Positions 46,056-55,509 of a DNA stretch of 61,926 nucleotides are shown piece after piece. The notes below the pieces were generated by a model. The model saw only the letters and a program-made list of their open reading frames with translations. It did no database searches and was not told where the DNA came from. The number at the start of each line of letters is the position of its first letter. The first letter of the stretch is position 1. The position numbers were made by a program, and so were the translations under genes. Origin of the DNA: Flavobacteriales bacterium (lineage in GTDB: Bacteria > Bacteroidota > Bacteroidia > Flavobacteriales > BACL11); the NCBI GenBank assembly GCA_002705205.1, contig PAHP01000015.1, positions 1-61,926 of the forward strand. The letters run 5' to 3'.

Positions 46056-46310
46056 ATGGCAAATCATAAGTCGGCATTAAAAAGAATAAGACAAACTGAA
46101 ACGAGAAGATTGTTGAATAAATATAAGCATAAGACTGCAAGAAATGCAGTTAGAGATTTAAAAGAAACAACTGATAAGAAGTCAGCAGTAGAGATGTTGC
46201 CAAAGGTTTCTTCAATGTTAGACAAACTAACTAAAACAAATATTATTCATAAGAATAAGGCTGCTAACTTGAAATCAAAGTTAACTAAGCATGTAGATTC
46301 ATTATCTTAA
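46056..46310 (+). CDS. rpsT: 30S ribosomal protein S20
   Basis: An 84-residue, Lys/Arg-rich, fully helical protein starting [18 protein letters not shown], the S20 signature, and containing the internal [17 protein letters not shown] segment. It binds 16S rRNA early in 30S assembly. It follows tRNA-Glu by 16 bases and ends before a strong terminator. Confidence 0.96.
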   Translation: MANHKSALKRIRQTETRRLLNKYKHKTARNAVRDLKETTDKKSAVEMLPKVSSMLDKLTKTNIIHKNKAANLKSKLTKHVDSLS

Positions 46311-46330
46311 TAAAGAATTAATAACTCATA

Positions 46331-46363
46331 AAAAGGGCTAATCAATTGATTAGCCCTTTTTTT
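46331..46363 (+). terminator. Rho-independent terminator after rpsT
   Basis: A perfect 30-base palindrome (46331-46360; 13 paired bases each side around AATT) with GGGCTAATC/GATTAGCCC in the middle, then a T tract. The T tract runs directly into the next gene's TATTTTTG box. Confidence 0.9.
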
Positions 46364-46370
46364 ATTTTTG
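46363..46370 (+). promoter_or_regulatory. Promoter -7 box of the deacetylase-like gene, 4 bases before ATG
   Basis: TATTTTTG, then CTTT, then ATG. It begins in the T tract of the rpsT terminator. The mRNA would start at or within two bases of the ATG. Confidence 0.55.
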
Positions 46371-46374
46371 CTTT

Positions 46375-47703
46375 ATGAAAGAGATAATAATATATACTCC
46401 TACAATCACATCAAGACACATATATGTGTTTAAGCTCATATTTGAGGAGATATGCCATGTTGGTTATGAGTTAGTTGATAAAATTGATCTTTTTCAATCT
46501 TCGGAGAAAATCAAAATAAATTATTCTAGAAATAGAATGTCTAATGATGAGATCTTCGTTGAGGCTGATGGCTTGTTATCATCTAGAGATATTATAGAGG
46601 TTGATTTGAATTTTTTTAAAGAGAACAATAAAGAGTATCTATTTAGGACGACTCAGGATTCATCATACTTACATGATATATTTTCTTCAGTTTTTTACTT
46701 GGTGAGTAGATATGAGGAGTACTTGCCGCATTTAAAAGATCAATTTGGAAGATATCTAGCCTCAGAAAGTATAGCATTTAAGAAAGGATTCTTAAGAAAA
46801 CCTGTTGTAAATATTTGGATTCAAGAATTTGTATGTTTTATTAAAGATTTTGCTTCGACATTAGAGGTTAAAACAGCTTCTTTTAGCTATATCTCAACTA
46901 TTGATATTGATAATGCTTATTTATATAAAGGAAAGGGGTTTGTTAGAACTATTGCATTAATAGTGCGGTCATTATTAAATCTTGATTTTAAGAATATTAG
47001 ATTTATGTTTTCTATTTTTTTTGAGAGGAGGAAAGATCCTTTTGATACTTATTCTTTTCAATTTAATTTACAAAAGAAATATAATATAGATGTTAGGTAC
47101 TTTATATTGCTTGGAGATTATGGCTTAAATGATAAAAATCTCTCTTATTCAAATAGTAATGTTATTTCATTGATTAAGAGGTTGTCTGATTTAGCTTTAG
47201 TTGGTATACATCCATCGTTTAGATCGAATGATGGAATCAATATATTGCAAAAAGAAATAGCAAGATTAGAGGATATACAGAAAAGAGCAGTATTTTTTAG
47301 TAGGCAACATTTTTTACAATTATCTTTACCAGAAACCTATAAAAGACTTATTTCATTAGGTATTACTGAAGATTTTACAATGGGATATGCTTCCGAATTA
47401 GGTTTTAGGGCAGGTATAGCTTCTCCATTTAGTTTTTATGATTTGGATATGGAGCAACCCTTGTCAATAAAGGTTTATCCTTTTTCTATAACTGATGATA
47501 TTCTAAAGTTTAACTTACAGCTTAATGTAGAAGATGTGCAAAATGAAATTGCAGAAATTATTGAAGCGGTAAAACGTATTAATGGGACTTTAATAAGTGT
47601 TTGGCATAATGATACATTTAGTAACTTTGGTGTTTGGAAAGATTGGAAGAATGTGTATGAGGATATGATTAAACAAATAATATATAAAGATGAAAATAAT
47701 TAA
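46375..47703 (+). CDS. Polysaccharide-deacetylase-like protein
   Basis: A 442-residue cytoplasmic protein. The middle and C-terminal parts resemble the NodB-like polysaccharide deacetylase fold: STIDIDNAYLYKG (paired Asp as metal ligand), VGIHPSFRSND and RQHFLQLSLPETYKRLISLGI, with a late SVWHNDTFSN. The N-terminal ~150 residues form a separate domain. The family is common in Bacteroidota; a role in surface sugars is plausible but untested. It overlaps upp by 14 bases. Confidence 0.6.
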   Translation: MKEIIIYTPTITSRHIYVFKLIFEEICHVGYELVDKIDLFQSSEKIKINYSRNRMSNDEIFVEADGLLSSRDIIEVDLNFFKENNKEYLFRTTQDSSYLHDIFSSVFYLVSRYEEYLPHLKDQFGRYLASESIAFKKGFLRKPVVNIWIQEFVCFIKDFASTLEVKTASFSYISTIDIDNAYLYKGKGFVRTIALIVRSLLNLDFKNIRFMFSIFFERRKDPFDTYSFQFNLQKKYNIDVRYFILLGDYGLNDKNLSYSNSNVISLIKRLSDLALVGIHPSFRSNDGINILQKEIARLEDIQKRAVFFSRQHFLQLSLPETYKRLISLGITEDFTMGYASELGFRAGIASPFSFYDLDMEQPLSIKVYPFSITDDILKFNLQLNVEDVQNEIAEIIEAVKRINGTLISVWHNDTFSNFGVWKDWKNVYEDMIKQIIYKDENN

Positions 47704-48343
47704 TTTAGGAAATAAGAATAGTATTTTCAACCACTTTATTAGAGAGATAAGAGATGTAAGTATTCAAAATGATTCGATGCGTTTTAGAAGAAATATCGAG
47801 AGAATTGGAGAGATCTTTGCTTATGAGATAAGTAAGGAAATGGAATATAAAACACAAGATATCACGACTCCTCTTGGAATATCTACGGAGAGCTTAATGA
47901 AAGAAAAGCCAGTATTAGCAACTATATTACGGGCAGGGCTTCCGCTTCATCAAGGCTTATTAAATTATTTTGATAGTTCTGATAATGCTTTTATTTCTGC
48001 TTACAGAAGCCATCAGAAGGGTGGCGATTTTGAGATAAAGATAGAATATATGGCATCGCCTGATTTAGGAGGTAAGACTCTTATTTTATGCGATCCAATG
48101 CTTGCAAGTGGTTCATCTATGATCTTGGCAATTAAGGCAATCTTAAGAACAGGAACCCCAAAACATATTCATATTGTTTCTGTTATTTCTTCTTCTGAGG
48201 GGGTAGAATATGTAAAAGAGAATATCCCTATCAAGAATTGTACTTTATGGATTGGTTCAGAGGATGCAGAGATGACTGCTGAATCCTATATTGTTCCTGG
48301 TCTTGGTGATGCAGGAGATTTAGCTTTTGGAAAGAAGAAATAA
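47690..48343 (+). CDS. upp: Uracil phosphoribosyltransferase
   Basis: A 217-residue PRTase that salvages uracil to UMP. Signatures include the PRPP loop LILCDPMLASGSSMI (about residues 131-145) and the uracil-binding C-terminal YIVPGLGDAGDLAFG. The N-terminus (MKIINLGNKNSIF) and length are those of the Bacteroidota form. It overlaps the preceding gene by 14 bases and directly abuts yjjG. Confidence 0.93.
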   Translation: MKIINLGNKNSIFNHFIREIRDVSIQNDSMRFRRNIERIGEIFAYEISKEMEYKTQDITTPLGISTESLMKEKPVLATILRAGLPLHQGLLNYFDSSDNAFISAYRSHQKGGDFEIKIEYMASPDLGGKTLILCDPMLASGSSMILAIKAILRTGTPKHIHIVSVISSSEGVEYVKENIPIKNCTLWIGSEDAEMTAESYIVPGLGDAGDLAFGKKK

Positions 48344-49036
48344 ATGAAATACAAACATATATTCTTTGATTTAGATAGAACATTATGGGATTTTGAAAAA
48401 AATTCTCATAAGACATTATTGCAACTTATTGATAGATTCTCACTACTAAAGAAAGGAGTTGATACTGCAGAAGACTTTATTAGAAGATATAAAATTCATA
48501 ATGACATATTATGGGGTTTATATAGGATAAATAAGATTAGTAAAGAAGAGCTGAGAGGGAAAAGATTTCTTCTTACAATGCAGGAGTATGGTATAAATGA
48601 CCTCCAACTTGCTGAGGATTTTGGATCAACTTATATTGATGAGTCACCATATAAGACTAAACTATTCCCCTTCTCACATGAGATTCTTAACTATCTAAAA
48701 GAGAGATATACTCTGCATATCATTACAAATGGATTTCAAGAGGTACAACATATTAAATTAGAAGCATCACGATTAGATGAGTATTTTGATATAGTTATTA
48801 CTTCTGAACAAGTTGGTGTAAAGAAACCAGACCGAAGGATTTTCGACTTTGCTTTAAAGAAAGCTAATGCATTATCGTATGAGAGTATAATGATTGGAGA
48901 TGATTTAATAGTTGATGTATTGGGAGCAGAGAAAGCAGGCTTAACGGCTATTTATTTTAACCCTGAAAGAGTGGAACATAATGAGAAATTTTCTTTTGAG
49001 GTCTCATGTCTTAGTGAGATAAAACAGATATTATGA
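48344..49036 (+). CDS. yjjG: HAD-family noncanonical pyrimidine nucleotidase (YjjG type)
   Basis: A 230-residue HAD phosphatase with motif 1 FFDLDRTLWDF (nucleophile Asp9), motif 2 HIITNGFQEVQHIKLE and motifs 3/4 KKPDRRIFDFAL and MIGDDLIVDV. YjjG hydrolyses dUMP and dTMP-like or modified pyrimidine nucleotides, which fits a place beside upp. It follows upp without spacing, and its 3' end overlaps aroA on the opposite strand by 26 bases. Confidence 0.88.
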   Translation: MKYKHIFFDLDRTLWDFEKNSHKTLLQLIDRFSLLKKGVDTAEDFIRRYKIHNDILWGLYRINKISKEELRGKRFLLTMQEYGINDLQLAEDFGSTYIDESPYKTKLFPFSHEILNYLKERYTLHIITNGFQEVQHIKLEASRLDEYFDIVITSEQVGVKKPDRRIFDFALKKANALSYESIMIGDDLIVDVLGAEKAGLTAIYFNPERVEHNEKFSFEVSCLSEIKQIL

Positions 49037-50183
49037 ATCCGGCCTTTTTTAGGTCTTTCCAGAACTTAGGGTATGATTTGTTTACAACTTCCACATCATT
49101 TATTTGTAATTCTCCAAACCTTAAACAACATGGAGCAAAGCTCATTGCCATTCTATGGTCTTTGTAAGTATCAATAATTTTTGACGAAGTTAATTTCTCT
49201 AACTCGTTATCTACTGCGATTATTCTGTTAGTTTCTTTATCTTTTAATGTGGAAAGGCCTAAGAACTTAGATTTTATATTGAGTCCAAAAAGAGTGCATC
49301 TTAAGGATTGATAGATGTCAGGTGTGTTTAATAAGTCATATGATTTATTAGCATGAATATTTTGGTTTTTCTTTAGAATTAAAACTCCTTCTTCAAATGA
49401 AGAATCTACACCTAGCTTATTAAATATTGCGATATTTTTTTTATCTCCTTGTATAGAATCCTCTTTTAGTCCATTAAGTTTAATTTCACATGAATTAGAT
49501 AAAGCTGCAATCTCAAACCAGAAAGAAGCAGAAGACCAATCTGACTCTAACTTGTATCTCTTAGCTGTATAGCTCTGAGGTTCTATGCTTATAATGTTAT
49601 CTTTCCAATGACTATCTATGCCAAATTCTTTCATCAATGCTAGAGTCATCTCTATATAAGTTCTTGATACTATCTCTTTATTAATATGTAGTTCAATTCC
49701 TTTCTTTAATATTGGGGCGATTAGTAGTATAGATGTGATAAATTGCGAACTTATCTCTCCATCAATTTCAATTTTCCCTCCCTCTAATTTACCTCCAGTT
49801 ATTTTTAAAGGGGGAAACCCTTCTTTCTCTAGATAATCAATCTTACTTCCCATGCCTCTTAGAGCATTTACTAGTCCTTTTATGGGTCTTTCCTTCATTC
49901 TATCAGATCCAGTTAACACAAGTTCGGTATTATTTTGAGATGATAAGTAAGAAGTAAGGAATCGGAATGTAGTTCCTGCATGCCCTACATCAATTGTATT
50001 TTTATCTGATATTAGTGCTCTTTGTAAGTATTTTGTGTCATAAGAATCAGATAAGTTATCAATTTTAAAGTCTGTGTTACAGAGCGCTTGAATAATTAAT
50101 AATCGGTTTGAAAGACTTTTTGATGCGGGTAATTCAATGTCACAATTTACTATCTTAGTTGGATGCGAAATTTTATAATTCAT
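49011..50183 (-). CDS. aroA: 3-phosphoshikimate 1-carboxyvinyltransferase (EPSP synthase)
   Basis: A 390-residue enzyme of the shikimate pathway, joining shikimate-3-phosphate with PEP. It has ELPASKSLSNRLLIIQAL (about 16-33), the HAGTTFRFLTSYLSS nucleotide-like loop and GSDRMKERPIKGLV, followed by the C-terminal DTYKDHRMAMSFAP. The protein is somewhat shorter than the E. coli form, as in Bacteroidota. Its start overlaps aroB by 11 bases, and it is last in the nine-gene run. Confidence 0.93.
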   Translation of the reverse strand: MNYKISHPTKIVNCDIELPASKSLSNRLLIIQALCNTDFKIDNLSDSYDTKYLQRALISDKNTIDVGHAGTTFRFLTSYLSSQNNTELVLTGSDRMKERPIKGLVNALRGMGSKIDYLEKEGFPPLKITGGKLEGGKIEIDGEISSQFITSILLIAPILKKGIELHINKEIVSRTYIEMTLALMKEFGIDSHWKDNIISIEPQSYTAKRYKLESDWSSASFWFEIAALSNSCEIKLNGLKEDSIQGDKKNIAIFNKLGVDSSFEEGVLILKKNQNIHANKSYDLLNTPDIYQSLRCTLFGLNIKSKFLGLSTLKDKETNRIIAVDNELEKLTSSKIIDTYKDHRMAMSFAPCCLRFGELQINDVEVVNKSYPKFWKDLKKAGFIISVLSH

Positions 50184-51162
50184 CTTCTGAGAACAAATTA
50201 TCTACTGTGCAGCTTCCTATTGCTTTTAATAGAGAGAAATTAATTCTTTCTTTTAGGTTCTTCTTATCATTCCACATGAAATTTAAGAGTTCTGATTTTG
50301 ATGGGTAATGTGGTAATTGGAAATTAGATAATATATAATTTTTAATCTGATTTTTTTCTTCTAATGATAAACTTGAAAGTTCAGTCTCTAAAATAATACC
50401 CATGAAGATTGCTTCTCCATGTAGAATTGGATTTCCTTTTTTAAGATAATAGCTTTCAATTGCATGTCCGTAAGTGTGGCCAAAATTAAGTTTTTTTCTT
50501 TCATTATTTTCTTTTGGATCTTTAAGAACAATTTCATTTTTTATCTTAATAGAAGTTTCTATAATATGCCTCCAATCTAGTTCTTCGAATGAACTATTAC
50601 TAATATCTTGCCATAGCATCTGATTTGAGATCAGTACATGTTTTATAACTTCTGCGAATCCTGATTTTAATTGATCAGTTGATAATGTTTCTAAGAAAGC
50701 AGGGTTTATAATTACTGAATTTGGATTGGAGAATAGTCCTATCTGATTCTTTAAATCATGAGTATTTACTCCTACTTTACCTCCAATTGAGGCGTCAACC
50801 ATTGCAAGAAGAGTTGTTGGTATCTGAATAAAATTAATGCCTCTTTTGTATGTCGAGGCACAGAATCCTCCCATATCTCCAATTACACCGCCACCTAAGT
50901 TGATCAATAATGAATTTCGATCAAAGTTATTATTTGTAAGTCGATGCCAAATAAAATTACAACTATCTATAGTCTTATTTTTTTCTCCAGATTCTATCTC
51001 AATAATTAAAACACCTGGTATCTTGGGAAGTTTCTTAAGACAATCTCTTTTCGTATTCTCATCTACTAGAATTCCAACTTTAGAATATTGAGATAGATCT
51101 AGCTTACTTAAAGAATCATCTCCTACCCAGATAGAATAATTGGCTGACTTTATTTCTTTCAC
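50173..51162 (-). CDS. aroB: 3-dehydroquinate synthase
   Basis: A 329-residue NAD- and metal-dependent enzyme that makes 3-dehydroquinate. Conserved features include ESGEKNKTIDSC, LGGGVIGDMGGFCAS, IPTTLLAMVDASIGGKVGVN, SGFAEVIKHV and NFGHTYGHAIE with metal-binding His residues. It overlaps both neighbours (four bases with the phosphatase gene, 11 bases with aroA). Confidence 0.94.
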   Translation of the reverse strand: MKEIKSANYSIWVGDDSLSKLDLSQYSKVGILVDENTKRDCLKKLPKIPGVLIIEIESGEKNKTIDSCNFIWHRLTNNNFDRNSLLINLGGGVIGDMGGFCASTYKRGINFIQIPTTLLAMVDASIGGKVGVNTHDLKNQIGLFSNPNSVIINPAFLETLSTDQLKSGFAEVIKHVLISNQMLWQDISNSSFEELDWRHIIETSIKIKNEIVLKDPKENNERKKLNFGHTYGHAIESYYLKKGNPILHGEAIFMGIILETELSSLSLEEKNQIKNYILSNFQLPHYPSKSELLNFMWNDKKNLKERINFSLLKAIGSCTVDNLFSEDEL

Positions 51163-52724
51163 TGGGTAATTTCAGGCAAAGGATTACCAGTACAACCGTT
51201 AGGATAAGATATCCCTAAAAGAGTAGAGATTGTAGGCGCAATATCACGAATATTTACTTTTCTGTCAGCTTGTCCTTGTGGAATGTTTCCTCCCCAGAAA
51301 ATAAGTGGGACATGGGTGTCGTAACTATAAGAAGATCCATGAGTTGTTCCTCCAGCTTCCCAATGTGATTTTAACCACCCAGTTTGTAGGCTTACAATTA
51401 CATCTCCAGATCTTTTTTGATTATAGCCTCGCTGAACTAAAGAATGGAAAGAATTTTGATATTCATTCTCATTCAATTGAGTTGCTGTATATGTATTTTT
51501 TACCCATTCATATTTTAAGAGAAACTTTGCACATTTTCTTTCAATTTCTTCTAAATCAATATCTTTTTCTAGAATTAAATCATGGTTTAAAAATAAATGG
51601 TTATTAGAATAATCTTTTATCCAATCTCCTTGTCCGTAAATTGTATTTAGATGAGAAAGCAGTTCTGTTTGCATGATAGATTTATCAAAATAACCTGCTG
51701 GGATATTTCTTTTTAACAGTTCATTAGGTTCAGAGACTACACCATGATCTGCAGTAATAAAAAGCACTACATTATCGCTTCCTACAGTGTTATCAATTTG
51801 TTTAATAATTTCTTCTAAGTCCTTATCTAATCTTAAATAAGTGTCTTCTATTTCAGCAGCATGAGGTCCATATTGATGCCCAATATAATCAGTAGAAGAA
51901 AAGCTAAGAGTTAATATATCTGTTTGGTTTCCTTGTCCTAACTTTTCTTTCTTAAGAATTTCAATTGCTAGGTCTTTTAAAATAGTATTTCCATAAGGGG
52001 TGCTTTTTATAGCACTTCCTCCTTGCTGACTATATTGAGTAAGTAGGTTATGATTAAACTTTCCTTTTACTTCCCATATGCCTTCTAGATAGTGTTGAGC
52101 TGGTTTAGTTTCATTGATTTTTTGAATGTAATCTGGAAGAGCTTCCATATAAAAAGAAGATGTAATCCATTTTCCTTCACTATCCATCCAATATGCGCCA
52201 TTTGCACTATGTCCTGCAGGTAATATAGCGCCTCTATCTTTTAAAGATATTCCAAAGACTTTACTATTGTTGTTAAATAGCTTTAATTCATCTGCAAATG
52301 TGGTAGTAAGCATATGATGAGGAGACATCTTTCCATCTTCAGATTGGACATCTATATTCTTCTGTTCACAATTACAAACAGTATGCATATCTCCATCTCC
52401 AGCGCAATAAATATAATTTCCAGACTTTTTATCATACCAGTCATTTGCAATAATACCATGAACAGCAGGAGTAGTTCCAGTAAAAATAGAAGCGTGTCCA
52501 GGGCCAGTATAAGTAGGAAGATAACCAAACTGACAATTACGGAAAAAGTATCCTTGGTTAATTAATCTTTTGAATCCTTCATCTCCAAAATTATCCCAAA
52601 AACGGTAAACATAATCATAACGCATCTGGTCAACTACAATTCCAACTACTAATTTCGGTTTTTCTTGAGAAAATGACTGTAATGATATAAATGATATAAT
52701 TAATAAGATGAGTAGTTTTTTCAT
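51159..52724 (-). CDS. PafA-type alkaline phosphatase (periplasmic)
   Basis: A 521-residue exported phosphatase of the alkaline-phosphatase superfamily. A signal peptide (about 1-20) is followed by VVGIVVDQMRYDYVYRF, the metal/nucleophile region LPTYTGPGHASIFTGTTPAVHG, FITADHGVVSEP and late TTHGSSYSYDTHVPLIFWG. This is the pattern of the broad-specificity PafA enzyme of Flavobacteriia. It overlaps PAP2 upstream and aroB downstream by four bases each. Confidence 0.88.
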   Translation of the reverse strand: MKKLLILLIISFISLQSFSQEKPKLVVGIVVDQMRYDYVYRFWDNFGDEGFKRLINQGYFFRNCQFGYLPTYTGPGHASIFTGTTPAVHGIIANDWYDKKSGNYIYCAGDGDMHTVCNCEQKNIDVQSEDGKMSPHHMLTTTFADELKLFNNNSKVFGISLKDRGAILPAGHSANGAYWMDSEGKWITSSFYMEALPDYIQKINETKPAQHYLEGIWEVKGKFNHNLLTQYSQQGGSAIKSTPYGNTILKDLAIEILKKEKLGQGNQTDILTLSFSSTDYIGHQYGPHAAEIEDTYLRLDKDLEEIIKQIDNTVGSDNVVLFITADHGVVSEPNELLKRNIPAGYFDKSIMQTELLSHLNTIYGQGDWIKDYSNNHLFLNHDLILEKDIDLEEIERKCAKFLLKYEWVKNTYTATQLNENEYQNSFHSLVQRGYNQKRSGDVIVSLQTGWLKSHWEAGGTTHGSSYSYDTHVPLIFWGGNIPQGQADRKVNIRDIAPTISTLLGISYPNGCTGNPLPEITQ

Positions 52725-53398
52725 TTTTTTATTTTTTTAATAAATACAACTAAAAGTGATAAAATAATTGCAGCCAATACGTCTGCAATTGGGGGTACAC
52801 TTGGCCAAACAAAGTTCCATATACAAACTAATGCTAACCAAGCAAACCAGATCCAGTCAAAGTTTTTGATTTTCATTCTATAAATATAATATACTAGCAA
52901 ACTTACAAATAGTCCCCAGAACATACCCCCTAAAATATCAAAAGGATAATGGACCCCTAAATAGATTCTACTAAACCCAACTATTACTGCCCACGAGAAT
53001 AGATGAACAAATCCCCAGAATTTTCTAAAAAGTAAAGCAATAAAAAATGTAATAGAAAAATAGTTAGAAGCATGAGATGATATAAATCCGAAAGGTCCCC
53101 CACATCCATCAACTACTCTTATTCCCTCTAAAAAATGACAAGGGCGAGATCTTTCAAAGACCTCTTTAAATAAATGTACAGAACCAAAATCTGCTAGAAA
53201 TATTAAAAATCCTAATGAAAATAATATTTTTAGGAATTGTCCTGAGAATCGTTTGTAAATTAAATAAAGAATATAAACATAAACAGGAATCCAGAACCAT
53301 TTAGAAGAGATAAGAATCATTACTTCATCCATTTGCTCCCAGCCTGTGGAATTAATTAATCTAAAAATATATTCATCTATTTTCTGTAGATTATTCAT
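52721..53398 (-). CDS. PAP2-family membrane phosphatase
   Basis: A 225-residue integral membrane protein with about six hydrophobic segments. The three acid-phosphatase motifs are present: KEVFERSRP, SSHASN (a variant of PSGH) and SRIYLGVHYPFDILGG. It could be a lipid phosphatase, for example acting on undecaprenyl pyrophosphate or phosphatidylglycerol phosphate; the exact substrate is unclear. It shares a base with the obg stop. Confidence 0.88.
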   Translation of the reverse strand: MNNLQKIDEYIFRLINSTGWEQMDEVMILISSKWFWIPVYVYILYLIYKRFSGQFLKILFSLGFLIFLADFGSVHLFKEVFERSRPCHFLEGIRVVDGCGGPFGFISSHASNYFSITFFIALLFRKFWGFVHLFSWAVIVGFSRIYLGVHYPFDILGGMFWGLFVSLLVYYIYRMKIKNFDWIWFAWLALVCIWNFVWPSVPPIADVLAAIILSLLVVFIKKIKK

Positions 53399-54396
53399 TA
53401 TTTATTAAGTTTTTCCCAGATCAAATCTTTTAATTCTGTTAGTCCTTGCTGTGCAACCGATGAAATGAAAAGACTTGGTAAATCCGCCGGGAGATCTTTT
53501 TTTATTTCTTCAACTAGTTCTTCATCTAGCATATCAGATTTACTAATAGCTAATATTCTATCTTTATCTAGAAGCTCAGCATTATATTTTTTTAATTCTT
53601 TTAATAGAATTTTATATTCTTTAGTAATGTCATCCGTGTCAGCAGGGACCATAAATAGGAGAGTAGAATTTCGTTCAATATGTCTTAAGAATCGTAGCCC
53701 TAACCCTTTCCCTTCTGAAGCTCCCTCAATAATCCCAGGAATATCTGCCATAATAAAAGACTTATGATCTCGATATGATACAATCCCTAAGTTAGGAACT
53801 AAAGTAGTAAAAGGATAATTTGCAATTTCAGGTTTTGCCGCAGAGACAATAGAAAGTAAAGTAGACTTCCCAGCATTTGGTAATCCTACTAAACCAACAT
53901 CAGCTAATACTTTTAACTCAAGTATAAACCAACCTTCAACGACATCTCCACCAGGCTGAGAGTATCTTGGAGACTGATTAGTAGAAGACTTAAAATGCGA
54001 ATTACCTCTACCGCCCATTCCTCCTTTAACTAGTATAAATTCTTCATTATTATTGGTAATTTCACAAAGTATTTCTCCTGTTTCCGAGTTTTTTGCAATA
54101 GTACCTAAGGGCACATCAATGACCTGACTCTTACCATCTCTTCCGTGTCTATGATTGCCACTTCCAACACCCCCTGCTTCCGCGAAAATATGTTTTTTAT
54201 ATCTTAAGTGTAAGAGTGTCCACATTTGCTCATTTCCTCTAAGTATTATATGACCTCCTTCTCCACCATCTCCACCATCAGGACCACCTTTCGCTGTAGT
54301 TTTATCTCTTAAAAAATGAGAAGAACCAGCACCTCCTTTGCCAGAACGGCAAAAGATTTTTACATAATCAACAAAATTGGAATTCTTAACTCTCAT
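53398..54396 (-). CDS. obg: GTPase Obg/CgtA
   Basis: A 332-residue essential GTPase of 50S assembly and stress control. The N-terminal glycine-rich Obg domain (about 1-158, with [14 protein letters not shown]) is followed by the G domain with [12 protein letters not shown], the [16 protein letters not shown] switch and SKSD. No C-terminal OCT domain is visible. It directly abuts adk. Confidence 0.95.
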   Translation of the reverse strand: MRVKNSNFVDYVKIFCRSGKGGAGSSHFLRDKTTAKGGPDGGDGGEGGHIILRGNEQMWTLLHLRYKKHIFAEAGGVGSGNHRHGRDGKSQVIDVPLGTIAKNSETGEILCEITNNNEEFILVKGGMGGRGNSHFKSSTNQSPRYSQPGGDVVEGWFILELKVLADVGLVGLPNAGKSTLLSIVSAAKPEIANYPFTTLVPNLGIVSYRDHKSFIMADIPGIIEGASEGKGLGLRFLRHIERNSTLLFMVPADTDDITKEYKILLKELKKYNAELLDKDRILAISKSDMLDEELVEEIKKDLPADLPSLFISSVAQQGLTELKDLIWEKLNK

Positions 54397-54969
54397 TTAA
54401 AGGTTGTCAATTACGCTATTTAGCCTATTTGCAATTTCCTCAACAGATCCTATACCCTCAATTTCAGAAAGTTTATCTTGATTTGAGTAAAATGTTTTTA
54501 AAGGAGCTGTTTTATTGTTGTATTCATTAATTCTATTGGCAATGATACTTTCATTCTTATCATCTGCTCTTCCAGAATCTTTTCCTCTTTTTAGTAATCT
54601 TTTTATAAGCTCATCATCTGCTACTTTTAATGAAAGCATAACAGATATTGAGGTTTCTTTTCCCTTTAGTAGATTATCTAAAGCGGTAGCCTGAGCTTCT
54701 GTTCTTGGAAAGCCATCAAAGATAAATCCATTTGCATCTGGGTTATTATCTAATTTTGAAGAGATCATACCAATTACTATTTCATCAGAAACTAAATCTC
54801 CTCTGTCCATTATAGATTTTGCTTCAACTCCTAATTTTGTTCCTTCTGAAATTTCGGATCTTAAAATATCCCCTGTTGATAAATGAACTAAATTATATTT
54901 ATTAATTAATAGGTTTGATTGTGTCCCTTTTCCAGCTCCAGGAGGACCAAATAATACTATGTTTAACAT
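54397..54969 (-). CDS. adk: Adenylate kinase
   Basis: A 190-residue kinase of the short (LID-less zinc) type: P-loop LFGPPGAGKGTQS (about 5-17), STGDILR, GFIFDGFPRTEAQA and the short LID around residues 120-140. It interconverts AMP, ADP and ATP. It lies three bases downstream of hpt and directly abuts obg. Confidence 0.95.
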   Translation of the reverse strand: MLNIVLFGPPGAGKGTQSNLLINKYNLVHLSTGDILRSEISEGTKLGVEAKSIMDRGDLVSDEIVIGMISSKLDNNPDANGFIFDGFPRTEAQATALDNLLKGKETSISVMLSLKVADDELIKRLLKRGKDSGRADDKNESIIANRINEYNNKTAPLKTFYSNQDKLSEIEGIGSVEEIANRLNSVIDNL

Positions 54970-54972
54970 TTT

Positions 54973-55509
54973 CTATTCTTTTAGTTTATAAATATGTGGC
55001 AAATTACGACCAAATTCATCATAATCTAAGCCATAACCAACAACAAAATCATTAGCAATTGATTTTCCAATAAAGTCAATATTAAGATCTTTTGTATAAG
55101 CTTCAGGCTTAAACAATAATGTAGCTACTTTTATATCTCCCACCTTTTCTTTTTTAAGTAATGATATTATTTTTTCTAATGTAATACCAGTATCGATTAT
55201 ATCTTCTAATATTATAATATTTCTACCTGATATATCTCCACTTATTCCAATAAGCTTATTTACTTCTCCAGTGGTTTCTTTACCTAAGTAAGAAGAAAGT
55301 TTAATAAAAGATATCTCGGTTTTTGGTAGAGTAATTTTCTTCATTATATCTGAAGAAAACATGAAAGAACCATTTAATACAGAAATAAATAAAGGGTTTT
55401 TTATGCGTGTATTATTTATATTATTCGCTATAGAATGCACTATTGCTGCAATTTCAGTTTCAGCAATAAAAACTTCAAATTTTTTATTATGTAGAGTGAT
55501 ATCTTTCAT
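54973..55509 (-). CDS. hpt: Hypoxanthine phosphoribosyltransferase
   Basis: A 178-residue purine salvage PRTase. The PRPP loop IIILEDIIDTGITLEKI (about 97-113) and the early ISVLNGSFMF and late DFVVGYGLDYDEFGRNLPHIY segments identify it. It overlaps the PI-PLC-like gene by four bases and precedes adk by three. Confidence 0.94.
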   Translation of the reverse strand: MKDITLHNKKFEVFIAETEIAAIVHSIANNINNTRIKNPLFISVLNGSFMFSSDIMKKITLPKTEISFIKLSSYLGKETTGEVNKLIGISGDISGRNIIILEDIIDTGITLEKIISLLKKEKVGDIKVATLLFKPEAYTKDLNIDFIGKSIANDFVVGYGLDYDEFGRNLPHIYKLKE

